A stretch of DNA of 64,000 bases from Verrucomicrobiota bacterium. Its GTDB lineage: Bacteria; Verrucomicrobiota; Verrucomicrobiia; Verrucomicrobiales; DEV007. Every line of letters starts with the position of its first letter. The first letter of the stretch is position 1. Both the position numbers and the translations under genes were made by a program. The stretch lies in NCBI GenBank assembly GCA_963205275.1, contig CAUJIH010000047.1, positions 1 through 64,000 of the forward strand, given 5' to 3'. Under the pieces are notes generated by a model, which ran no database searches, was not told the DNA's origin, and saw nothing but the letters and a program-made list of their open reading frames with translations. Below, piece by piece: positions 26,303 through 34,456 of the stretch.

Positions 26303-27106
26303 TTAACGCCAGATTTTTAGCGTTGCGAGCAGCGGTAAGTGATCCTGATCATTCAGCCCAGTTCTCGGAGCGGAAATCTGATCGATGCTGATGTTTTTCG
26401 AGGTGATGATGTTGTCGATATTCTGCTTGGGTTCATTGGTGCCACAGCGCTTCGCTGCGGTACAGAACCATCCGTGCTCGCCGCCGTTGGCGAGATGGAA
26501 TCCAGCATCTTTAATCTTCAGAATGTTCTCGCCTGGCGCATTCAGATCACCGGCACAGATAAAATATTCGTGCTTCTTCAGCTCAGCGATCAATGCATCA
26601 ATGGAGGAATCGTGAGATTTCGCCTGCCAAGGCACGTGAACTGACATCAGTACGACCGTGATATCACCGATTTTCCAGTCCACCTGAGTGATGTAATACT
26701 GATCGTGAGTGAGGGGGACGATGCGCTTGTTGCTGATCGTCTCATGGGTGGCGATTCCGTTGTGAATGTAGCGATTTTCGGTGCCGAATTCCACGGATTT
26801 AAAGATAGGGTTCAGCAGAGCATCGGTGGCGTTGATTGTCTTGTCCTTGTCAAAAGTGCTGTTCCACTCCTGAATCAAAAAAAGATCCAATTTTTGGTCC
26901 GTGATCCATGTTTTCCAGCGCTGAAGCGCGGGCTGCACATCCTCTGCCTGATAACCGCCGAGCTGGCCCTGATTAAAATGCCCCGTGTTGTAGGTGGCAA
27001 CGCGCAAGGTTTTGATCGGCTGGTCTTCCGCCTGACAGACGAGGAGTCCGGCGCAAAACAAGGCGAGGACGGGAAGAAGGGGAAGAAAGAAGAGACAGCG
27101 TTTCAT
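26303..27106 (-). CDS. Secreted endonuclease/exonuclease/phosphatase-family protein
   Basis: A 267-residue protein of the EEP (DNase I-like) fold. The signal peptide ends near CQAED (about 27). EEP motifs are VATYNTGHFNQ (Asn), LFLIQEWNS (metal-binding Glu), VLMSVHVPW, ICAGDLNAPGENI (catalytic Asp/Asn) and LNDQDHLPLLATLKIW (Asp-His). It could be a nuclease, phosphodiesterase or lipid phosphatase. ATG 27106 was chosen since the upstream extension is repeat DNA. Its last codons are duplicated in the intergenic remnant at 27486-27656, evidence of a former tandem copy. Confidence 0.88.
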   Translation of the reverse strand: MKRCLFFLPLLPVLALFCAGLLVCQAEDQPIKTLRVATYNTGHFNQGQLGGYQAEDVQPALQRWKTWITDQKLDLFLIQEWNSTFDKDKTINATDALLNPIFKSVEFGTENRYIHNGIATHETISNKRIVPLTHDQYYITQVDWKIGDITVVLMSVHVPWQAKSHDSSIDALIAELKKHEYFICAGDLNAPGENILKIKDAGFHLANGGEHGWFCTAAKRCGTNEPKQNIDNIITSKNISIDQISAPRTGLNDQDHLPLLATLKIWR

Positions 27107-27143
27107 GGTTCGTGATGAGATGTGAAAGGCAATATGGAAAAGA

Positions 27144-27240
27144 AAACCGGATCTTGTAAAGAGCGCATTCCCTTTACTTCTCGGGCGCTTTCGCGGAATT
27201 CGCTTCCTTCGCCGCACTCGTGGCCTTTTCTCTATTGAAT
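27144..27240 (-). pseudogene. Remnant of the 3' end of a ceramidase-like gene
   Basis: This segment is close to 27688-27778, the 3' end of the intact ceramidase-like gene. It keeps the codons for about the last 20 residues (EANSAKAPEK-like end) and its own stop. Nothing of the rest of the gene remains. It marks the end of a lost second copy. Confidence 0.75.
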
Positions 27241-27241
27241 C

Positions 27242-27487
27242 AAAAAATCTGTGTTCATCCGCGAAATCTGTGGATAAAAATCTCGAACTCTTCGGCATCT
27301 CCTATCTGGGCGAGAAGCACCCGTCGGAGAGCTGTGTCTCATCCTCGATCAACAAGGTCTCTGCATGGGGCAAGAGAATCGCAGAAAAAGGACAGGCGAT
27401 TTTAATCATCCACAGATTACGCAGATTTCCGCAGATACGAATCAGAAAAATCTGTGTTCATCCACGAAATCTGTGGATAAAAATCTC
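27242..27487. repeat. Pair of 43-bp intergenic direct repeats
   Basis: Two nearly identical copies, 27242-27284 and 27445-27487, read AAATCTGTGTTCATCC, then (G/A)CGAAATCTGTGGATAAA, differing at about one base. Between them, at about 27410-27435, is a related phrase (ATCCACAGATTACGCAGATT). These sequences look like members of a dispersed non-coding repeat family rather than genes. Confidence 0.7.
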
Positions 27488-27656
27488 AACGCCAGATTTT
27501 GAGCGTCGCGAGCAGCGGCAGGTGATCCTGATCATTCAGCCCAGTTCTCGGAGCGGAGATCTGGTCAATGCTGATATTTTTTGAAGTGAGGATGTTGTCG
27601 ATGTTCTGATTGGGCTTGTCGGTGCTGTAACGCTTCCCTGAAGTAGAGAATCATCC
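27486..27656 (-). pseudogene. Remnant of the 3' end of a second EEP-family gene
   Basis: The minus strand encodes a close match to the last 56 codons of the intact EEP gene: QNIDNILTSKNISIDQISAP followed by RTGLNDQDHLPLLATLKIWR. The matching Trp codon at the upstream edge has become TGA, and the rest of the gene is missing. Confidence 0.85.
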
Positions 27657-27710
27657 GAATAAAAATGGCCTGTCCTTCAAAAACCGAGTCTTGTAAAGAG
27701 CGCATTCACT

Positions 27711-29075
27711 TCACTTCTCGGGCGCTTTCGCGGAATTCGCTTCCTTCGTGGCACTCGCAGCTTTTTCTATATTGGATCGAACGAAATCGGTGAATCCTTT
27801 TTCGACGGCCGGGGTGAAGGGCGTGACGCGCGTGGACTCGTATCCGCCTTCTTTGAAGGCGACAGCGGTGGGGAGATAGCCGAACCAACCATTGGTGTAG
27901 CCGAAGTAAAAGGTGTTCGCGAAAGGTGAGTGCTCGCGAGCGGCCATGGAGTATTCGCAGAAGAGTTCAACCGGAGCGGTCCAGATCAAGATGTCATCGG
28001 CGAGCCGGATAAAGCGGCATCTCAGCCGCACGAGCGGCTGGCCTTGGGCGTCGTTGCGAGTGTCGGCGGCCATGTCCTCCGACCAGCCGAGCCCTTCCTT
28101 GCGCGGGGTTTCGAAGATGGCTTCGACAGGCTGGATCGCCAGCGTGTCGCGGTAGCTGGTGATCGCTTCACGAGCGGCGAGAATGGGATCACCGAGCAAG
28201 CTGCGAAACTCTCGGAGGTGACCCTCTTCGGGCGTGGAGTAAACACTGTAGAGTGGCGCGATATTTCCGGCGGCACCGTTCAGATAGAGCATGGGTGCTC
28301 CGGTTTTTTCCTCGACGCGTTCCGCAGCCTCTCCTGGGCCGTCGCTGCTGATGATGAGACTTTTCCCTCCGAGTACGGTGCCGTGCATCGCGTAATTGGC
28401 CAGAGTCGCGATCGGTTCGTCGCTGTCGCGTTTCATCAGCTTCAGGATACCGATCATGCGGTCGCGGGGGCCGTCTGGATTCTGTCCGAGCTTGATCTTA
28501 CCATCCGGAGTGCGCTCGCGACGGTTGATGTTCGCATCGGCAGTGCCCCATCCGACGCCCAAGCGGGCGGGCTGGAGCGAATCCAGCGTCTGCCCGATGC
28601 CGTCGATGAGCTTCTGAATCGCCAAATCGGTGTACCTGCGGTCGAAGCTGTGGACGTTGCGCTCGGGCATATAAACGTCGTAAATGCCCGGCTCTCCGAC
28701 TTCGGGACCGGAGTGGGTATGGGTGGTGGCCCAGAGAAAGTCAACAGGATCGATGCCGTGCGTCTTTTGCACCTGCTCGGCGACGTGCCGGTATTCGGTG
28801 GGAGACAGCACACAAATATCGGTGGATACGATCACGAGTTTCCGCGCTCCGTCGTCGAGGGTGAGGATGCGGTGGTAGAGGCAAGAGTAGATTTCACCAT
28901 TCGAGATGCGCTCGCCATAGCCGATCAAGTATTGAGGAGTGTCGGGTGTGATGTCGATTTTCGCGGCAGCAGCACGGAGTTTTCCACCTTCGGCAAAAAG
29001 TGCAGAGGGCAGAGCGAGCAGGAGGCCGAGAGAAAATCCGGCGGCGGTGACGAGATAAGAGCGGTGGCTTTTCAT
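27711..29075 (-). CDS. Secreted neutral/alkaline ceramidase N-terminal domain protein
   Basis: A 454-residue exported protein with a signal peptide ending about ALFAEG. It matches the catalytic N-terminal domain of neutral ceramidases: AAAAKIDITPDTPQYLIGYG at the start, TTHTHSGPEVGEPGIYDV (zinc-binding His pair), VNRRERTPDGK-type INRRERTPDGK, NYAMHGTVLGG, and NGAAGNIAPLY. Full ceramidases are about 650-700 residues and carry a C-terminal immunoglobulin-like domain that is absent here. In PVC genomes this shorter form is common and its substrate is unknown, so ceramide cleavage should not be assumed. Together with the EEP gene it was once tandemly duplicated. Confidence 0.86.
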   Translation of the reverse strand: MKSHRSYLVTAAGFSLGLLLALPSALFAEGGKLRAAAAKIDITPDTPQYLIGYGERISNGEIYSCLYHRILTLDDGARKLVIVSTDICVLSPTEYRHVAEQVQKTHGIDPVDFLWATTHTHSGPEVGEPGIYDVYMPERNVHSFDRRYTDLAIQKLIDGIGQTLDSLQPARLGVGWGTADANINRRERTPDGKIKLGQNPDGPRDRMIGILKLMKRDSDEPIATLANYAMHGTVLGGKSLIISSDGPGEAAERVEEKTGAPMLYLNGAAGNIAPLYSVYSTPEEGHLREFRSLLGDPILAAREAITSYRDTLAIQPVEAIFETPRKEGLGWSEDMAADTRNDAQGQPLVRLRCRFIRLADDILIWTAPVELFCEYSMAAREHSPFANTFYFGYTNGWFGYLPTAVAFKEGGYESTRVTPFTPAVEKGFTDFVRSNIEKAASATKEANSAKAPEK

Positions 29076-29107
29076 CGGAGCGAAATTCTTATTCGGGGTT
29101 TCTGATA

Positions 29108-32100
29108 TTAGTCGGGGTTTTTGATATAAGCGATCAGATCGGCCATGTCTGCTGGCGGGATCAAGTTTCCGAGTCCAGCGGGCATCAGGGACATTCCGAC
29201 TTCTTTTTTCGAAGTGATGTTCTCACGAGGTAAAATTTCCTCGGTAGCACCGGGCACGCGCAGCGTTATGGATTCTCCGGTCTCGGAAGCAATGACGCCC
29301 ATTTTCTCCGATCCATCCTTGAGTGTGATCTGCCACAGAGCGAAACCGTCGGCGATCGAGCGATTCGGCTGGAGGATATCAGAGACGATGGCGACGGGTT
29401 CGCGTATGCGTATGCTGTTCAGGTCTGGACCGATGGGAGTGCCTCCTTTTCCTCCGAGCTGATGACAGGCAGAACACTGCTGGAGGTAAATCGTCGCCCC
29501 TTTTTCTCGCGACCCTCCTTTCGCCAAGGCAGCACGATAATCTTCTGGCACGGGGTCCTCCATGCTGCCATCAGCGGAGAGTCCCAGGACTGTGCGCAGT
29601 CGGGCACGGGTAGCTGTGTCGGCACGAGCAATCAGGCCTACATGGCGACCACCGGAGAGATAGCTAGGAGCGATGATGCCTTTCTCCAGAGCAGTGACCA
29701 AGGCATCGCGGCGCTCGGGTGTCGCCAGGAAGAGGCCAATCACGTCCTTGCGAATTTCCTCGGACATCGCAGGCCAGCGAACGAGGAGTTCATCCGTCAG
29801 GCTCGCGCTGTTCTGTGCACCTAATGCTTCGAGAGCGACCTTTTGGATTTCTGGAGCTTCGCTCGGCTGAACGAGGGCGAGCATGACCTCACCGTTTTCA
29901 CCCGGCTCAGCGAGCGACAGCAGTGAGATGGCGATCAGGCGATCGGGGAGTTTTTCAGACGAATCTGCGATGATTTTTCTGGCGTGTGCGAGCGCTTTCT
30001 TCAGAGCCTCCCCCTGCGGCAGGCCCATGGCAGCGAGAAGCGTGAGACTGGCTCGCCGCACGTCGTCACGCGGATGCCCGGTGACTTGTCCCAACAGAGT
30101 CTCCCGCTCCGATGCGAGACTGGGATCATGCAGCACGGACCTTTCGGCCCCTTTAGAGATTCCCGTGAGAATCGCTGTCAGCCCAGGAGCGGAAGACTTC
30201 GCGTCAGGCGACTCCTCTGAGTGCGTCAGGGCGAGCATCTTTCGAATACCGGCGACGTCCGCCTGACGACTCTGCATCGTGACCAAGCGCTCGACCAGAG
30301 ACATCCAGCGCCTCGGCTCCTTCTCCGCCAGCGTCAGTCCTCGGGCGAGCAGTGCGGAGTAGTCGAGAAACTTCGCCGAAAAAATCGCCACATGATTCCA
30401 AGAATCCTCTGTCGAGAAAAGAGCGTCTGCGAGTTCCTGCTTCACCTCAGGCAAATCGAGATCGCCTAGCGTGTAGAGCCTCTGAAAATACGCTCGGTGT
30501 CCCGGATCTTCCTGCATCGCGAGCAATGCCTTCTGAAGTGCTGGACTTTCGACCAAGAAGGCTTCCGAGAGTAGAATCGCATTTTCCCGTATTCCAGCTT
30601 CCGCATCCTGAAGCAGAGCGAGAATCGTCTTTTCATCCAGTGCCCTCAGTCCCTCCAGAGTCCAAGCCGCATGGAGTCGGGCGAAAGGTCGAGCGTCCTC
30701 CAGCGCCAGTGCGGTGAGTTTTCGGATCAGTTCCGTCGATGCCTGTCCGGTTTTTTTCCGATGCCTGTCCACCAGCAGCCGTTGCGCGTTGCGACGATGC
30801 CATTGATTCGCATTTCCCAGAGCTTCTAGCAGGACCGAATCCGTCGCCTGACTCAATTCTGTCCCCTTCATCCACGCAGGAGCCGCTGTGCCCTCAGGCG
30901 TGATGCGATAAATGCGCCCTTTGTCGATGCCGTCGTGTAAGTGAGGAGATTCTGCCACCTCCTTCGCCATCCACTCCGGATGCTCGATGATGCGGCGGTA
31001 GTAATCCACCACGTAAAGCGCTCCGTCCGGCCCCACCACGTTTGCGACCGGGCGGAACCATGCGTCACGCGAAGTCAGGAATTCTTTTCCCTCGAACAGA
31101 CGCGATGCGGTGAAAGTAGCTCCTTTGTCCGAGATCAAGTCGGCATGAACGAGATTGCCGACGGGTTCAGCGACAAAACTGACGCGATCATAGGGAGCGG
31201 GGAAAAGTCCGCCGTCATAGCATCGGATACCGCAAGCGGAGGTGAACACGCCCGCAGTTGTCAGCATTTGATGCTCGGGATGCTCCGTGATGGGGAAAAC
31301 CTCCGCTGCGTCACCATGATCGGAAATCGAGACGACGGATGACGAGAGCAACTGCTTCGGATTCCGTGCCAAGTAGCGGGCGGCGATCACTTCGTGATAA
31401 ATATGGCGGGAGTTGCTCACCAGAAAATGTCGCCCCCAGGGATCGATGGATTGACCGAACTGTGTCGCACTCGACAGCGCCTCCACTCGACCTTCATCTG
31501 GCCGCAGGCGCACGCGGCGGCCGTTGGCATTGACGGGCAGTTGCTCGGCATTGGGATGATGGGGGAAGCGGATTTCAGACCCCGCATCGCCGAATTCCTC
31601 CACGTAGATGCGAGGGGTCACGGCGGGTTCGTTTCCGAGATAAATCCAGTTATCCAGACCGTAGAGAGGGCCATTCATGATATGCTGGGGATTGGATTGA
31701 GCGAATCCAGTCAGCACGACCTCGCGACGATCCGCCACTCCGTCCCCGTCCGTGTCCTCGAAATAGATCAGGTCGGGGACATCCGTCACGAGAATCCCCT
31801 TCTTCCAGCGCATCACCCCATTGGGAAAGCGTAAATCCTTCGCGAACACCGTCGCTCGGTCCGGCAGTCCGTCTCCGTCCTGATCGATCAGCAATTTTAC
31901 CGTTCCCGTGCGCGACTTTTCCAGAGGGTAGCCGTGCATCTCCACTACATACACGCGCCCGTCCTCGTCGATGTCCATCGCCACCGGATCGGTGACCAGA
32001 GGCTCGGCGGCGAAGAGATCGATCCGGAATCCGGGAGCCAGCTCGAAAGATCGGAGCGCCTCCTCGGGTGATAGAGCAGTGCGGGCCTGGTCAGCACTGA

Positions 32101-32185
32101 AGACGGGGAGAGAGTACAAGGCACAGAACAGCAGAAACAGAGGAAAACGAACCGTTCCGTCCGTGGAATTGCGATGAGACGACAT
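29108..32185 (-). CDS. PVC-type heme-binding CxxCH protein (membrane-bound dehydrogenase type) 2
   Basis: A 1025-residue exported protein with a signal peptide (CALYSLPVFSADQ end). The N-terminal propeller part starts FELAPGFRIDLFAAEPLVTD and includes AMDIDEDGRVYVVEMHGYP and LLIDQDGDGLPDRATVFAKD. A helical HEAT-like region follows (about 480-870). The C-terminal cytochrome c carries CSACH at 904-908 with GPDLNSI and late motifs NRSIADGFALWQITLKDGSE. It is a paralog of the protein at 13205. The stop lies 32 bp downstream of the start of the ceramidase-like gene, on the same strand, so the pair may form an operon with it. ATG 32185 was preferred over GTG 32200. Confidence 0.93.
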   Translation of the reverse strand: MSSHRNSTDGTVRFPLFLLFCALYSLPVFSADQARTALSPEEALRSFELAPGFRIDLFAAEPLVTDPVAMDIDEDGRVYVVEMHGYPLEKSRTGTVKLLIDQDGDGLPDRATVFAKDLRFPNGVMRWKKGILVTDVPDLIYFEDTDGDGVADRREVVLTGFAQSNPQHIMNGPLYGLDNWIYLGNEPAVTPRIYVEEFGDAGSEIRFPHHPNAEQLPVNANGRRVRLRPDEGRVEALSSATQFGQSIDPWGRHFLVSNSRHIYHEVIAARYLARNPKQLLSSSVVSISDHGDAAEVFPITEHPEHQMLTTAGVFTSACGIRCYDGGLFPAPYDRVSFVAEPVGNLVHADLISDKGATFTASRLFEGKEFLTSRDAWFRPVANVVGPDGALYVVDYYRRIIEHPEWMAKEVAESPHLHDGIDKGRIYRITPEGTAAPAWMKGTELSQATDSVLLEALGNANQWHRRNAQRLLVDRHRKKTGQASTELIRKLTALALEDARPFARLHAAWTLEGLRALDEKTILALLQDAEAGIRENAILLSEAFLVESPALQKALLAMQEDPGHRAYFQRLYTLGDLDLPEVKQELADALFSTEDSWNHVAIFSAKFLDYSALLARGLTLAEKEPRRWMSLVERLVTMQSRQADVAGIRKMLALTHSEESPDAKSSAPGLTAILTGISKGAERSVLHDPSLASERETLLGQVTGHPRDDVRRASLTLLAAMGLPQGEALKKALAHARKIIADSSEKLPDRLIAISLLSLAEPGENGEVMLALVQPSEAPEIQKVALEALGAQNSASLTDELLVRWPAMSEEIRKDVIGLFLATPERRDALVTALEKGIIAPSYLSGGRHVGLIARADTATRARLRTVLGLSADGSMEDPVPEDYRAALAKGGSREKGATIYLQQCSACHQLGGKGGTPIGPDLNSIRIREPVAIVSDILQPNRSIADGFALWQITLKDGSEKMGVIASETGESITLRVPGATEEILPRENITSKKEVGMSLMPAGLGNLIPPADMADLIAYIKNPD

Positions 32186-32321
32186 AAGATCAAATAGCAC
32201 GTGACGGGTGTATCAAATCAGCGGAGGAATGGCAAGTCGTTGCTGACAAGATTTCATCGGAATACGCCCTCTCGGAGAACCTTACTCGGAGTCTGTCGGG
32301 CTGGGAAAGGCCTCCAAACTC

Positions 32322-33542
32322 TCATTTTATTGCAACATCTTCTAAAGATGCGTTGAATGATGAAATCGGCGGAATCGAGTGGGCGGGTTTGGGTCGCGTG
32401 AGATCGAGCACGGGGTGAGCATAGAACAGGCGGTTGCGCTTTTGCGAGGTCATCTCGGTGAGCAGACCGTGTTTTTGCCAAAACTCGACCGCCTTTGCCA
32501 CATTCTGGAAACTTTCTCCCGTTTGAGCTGCATGATGGGGAATGGAAAATACGGGTGCGGCGAAGAGGGAGTCAAGAACCCCAGCACAGGCGCTTGGAAC
32601 ACGTTTCCCCTGATCCATCAGATGACGGTAATGGTGATAGAGATCGATCACCTGTCGAGTGTCTTCCAGCGCCTCGCGGGCGGTATCGCGGACGCCTGTG
32701 AGAAAATACGCGATCCATTCTCCCCATTCGCCATGGGTGCTGACGGCCAGAAGATGTCGATAGTAATCCTCGCGATAGCGTTCAAAAAACGCGGAAAGAT
32801 ACAACAGGGGCTGAGACAAGAGGCCGCGTGCGCACAGGAAGAGCGTGATCAAAAGCCGCCCAATCCTTCCATTGCCATCCAGAAATGGGTGAATTGCCTC
32901 GAACTGGTAATGCAGCAGGGCGATCTTCACCAATTCCGGCTCCCGGCTGTCTGCGTGCAGGTAGTTTTCCCAAGCGGAAAGACAGTCATCGAGCTGATCC
33001 GGAGGCGGAGGAACGTAGGTGGCCGTGCTCACCGTAGATCCAGGCCGTCCAATCCAGTTCTGACTGCGACGATATTCGCCCGGTGTTTTGGACGAATCCT
33101 CGCCCCGCACGCTGCTAAGCAGGATGGCGTGGAGTTCCTGAATCAGGCGGGTGCTGATGGGCAGCTCCTCCAGACGGCGGAGGCCGATTTCCAAGGCTCT
33201 TACATGATTCGCTACTTCGCGGATCGAGGCCTTCTCCGACACTTGGCTCGGTTCCAAGTCAAAGAGCAATAAATCTTCTACTTCGGCATACGTGTCTTCA
33301 ATCAAAGAACTGAGCATGGCCTCCCGGCGCAGGTAGGGTCGAATGAGCAAATGAGGATTAGGCAGCAGCCGTCCGGCTCCGCTCAACTCCGCCACCGCCC
33401 GATCCGCTTCGGAAAGTAGGGTGGCAAGCTCCCAGTCGAGAGGCAACTCCGGTGGTAAAGGGGGAGGAACGAAGGCAACATACCCTGCAGGCTGCCTTTG
33501 GCAGAAAGCTCGCTGGGATGACTCGAATGCGGCGGGATCCAT
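32322..33542 (-). CDS. Fic-domain AMP-transferase-like protein
   Basis: A 406-residue Fic protein. The active-site motif HPFLDGNGRIGR lies at 218-229 with the catalytic His at 218. Fic enzymes transfer AMP or related groups to hydroxyl side chains of target proteins. An N-terminal inhibitory helix is likely: SSLIEDTYAE at 78-87 fits the class II pattern Ser-x-x-x-Glu, although Asp83 replaces the usual Gly or Asn. The C-terminal 100 residues include a winged-helix-like region (FQNVAKAVEFWQKHGLLTEM). There is no adjacent Fic partner (antitoxin) gene. The target is unknown. Confidence 0.92.
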   Translation of the reverse strand: MDPAAFESSQRAFCQRQPAGYVAFVPPPLPPELPLDWELATLLSEADRAVAELSGAGRLLPNPHLLIRPYLRREAMLSSLIEDTYAEVEDLLLFDLEPSQVSEKASIREVANHVRALEIGLRRLEELPISTRLIQELHAILLSSVRGEDSSKTPGEYRRSQNWIGRPGSTVSTATYVPPPPDQLDDCLSAWENYLHADSREPELVKIALLHYQFEAIHPFLDGNGRIGRLLITLFLCARGLLSQPLLYLSAFFERYREDYYRHLLAVSTHGEWGEWIAYFLTGVRDTAREALEDTRQVIDLYHHYRHLMDQGKRVPSACAGVLDSLFAAPVFSIPHHAAQTGESFQNVAKAVEFWQKHGLLTEMTSQKRNRLFYAHPVLDLTRPKPAHSIPPISSFNASLEDVAIK

Positions 33543-33848
33543 ACACTTTCCAAATCGTTCTTCAGCGAATTTAATCGCCTCTTATTCCATCGAAATCAAA
33601 TTCAAAACAATAAGATGTGCCCTTATTCGGGGAACTTGAGGTTGGAGAACATTCGCGCTCCGCTTCGCCTCGACATTGTATTCGGCATTCGGGGGCAGGC
33701 ATGCGGACTCAAGCAGCGAACGCAATCGGAGCAGGGTAAAAACATGTCATCCGGAATCGCGTAATCAAGACATTTTCAAGATTTGGAATTCAGATTATCT
33801 TGAACTACTTGAACATCTGTCATAGTCGTAGGGAACGACATCGTCCTC
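33543..33848. other. Intergenic region without recognisable gene
   Basis: These 306 bp separate the divergent Fic and small membrane protein genes and must hold both promoters. The half next to the Fic gene is AT-rich. I see no open frame, RNA fold or repeat that I can support. Confidence 0.6.
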
Positions 33849-34220
33849 ATGAGAACTCTCGCCTTCCTTTGCGCTATCCTACTTATCATCACTGGTCTAT
33901 TCGGCTATTTCGCTTGGGAGGCGATCGGCGCGACGGCGCAGTCCATCACCGCACTGATCCCCGCCTTCGTCGGTCTCCCCATGCTGATCGGCGCGATCAT
34001 CACACTGAAGAGCAATAAGGTGGGAATGCACATCGCAGTACTCTTCTCTCTTCTCGGAGCGCTCGCCGGCCTCGGTCGACTTGTGCCTGGCCTGATCAAG
34101 GGCACGGTCCACTTCGCCGATGCTGCGCCAAAGCTGATCCTCACGATGACGGTGATCTGTATTGTCTTCACCGTGATGGCTGTGCGTTCCTTCATCGCCG
34201 CCCGCAGGGCACGCGGCTGA
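33849..34220 (+). CDS. Small four-helix membrane protein, unknown function
   Basis: A 123-residue protein with four hydrophobic helices: about 3-22 (TLAFLCAILLIITGLFGYFA), 33-52 (ITALIPAFVGLPMLIGAIIT), 57-80 (GMHIAVLFSLLGALAGLGRL), and 96-115 (LILTMTVICIVFTVMAVRSF). It ends in a basic tail (AARRARG). No named family could be assigned. It is a single-gene unit, followed by an intergenic region that carries a palindromic repeat, before the FAD/Fe-S dehydrogenase. Confidence 0.75.
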   Translation: MRTLAFLCAILLIITGLFGYFAWEAIGATAQSITALIPAFVGLPMLIGAIITLKSNKVGMHIAVLFSLLGALAGLGRLVPGLIKGTVHFADAAPKLILTMTVICIVFTVMAVRSFIAARRARG

Positions 34221-34336
34221 ATGCCGACTCTACATGGGGAGGATGACGCGGTGCACTGGATCTCGGTTGGATCGCGGTTGGCCCCTGTTTTCTTTGACGG
34301 AATCGGAGGCTGGAAGCGTTAGATTTTGCGAATTTT

Positions 34337-34356
34337 CACAGACAGGATTGTCTGTG
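34337..34356 (+). repeat. Palindromic 20-mer shared with the 48-kb repeat
   Basis: CACAGACAGGATTGTCTGTG forms a stem of CACAGACA and its complement TGTCTGTG around a 4-nt loop. It is the exact reverse complement of the 20-mer found at 47968-47987 and 48170-48189, 13.6 kb away, so it belongs to a dispersed repeat. Confidence 0.7.
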
Positions 34357-34456
34357 CTACAGTCTTCTGTCAGTCGCTCGCAGATCATTCAGGAATCCGC
34401 CTCTTGTGTCTAGGCTTGACATCCCTTAGCCTAGCTCCGCTCATTTCCCGAATCTT

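Noticed and set aside
27930-29105. Long open frame (391 codons) on the plus strand
   Set aside because: It is antisense to the ceramidase-like gene, which has a signal peptide and family motifs; the plus-strand product matches nothing and looks like codon-bias shadow.
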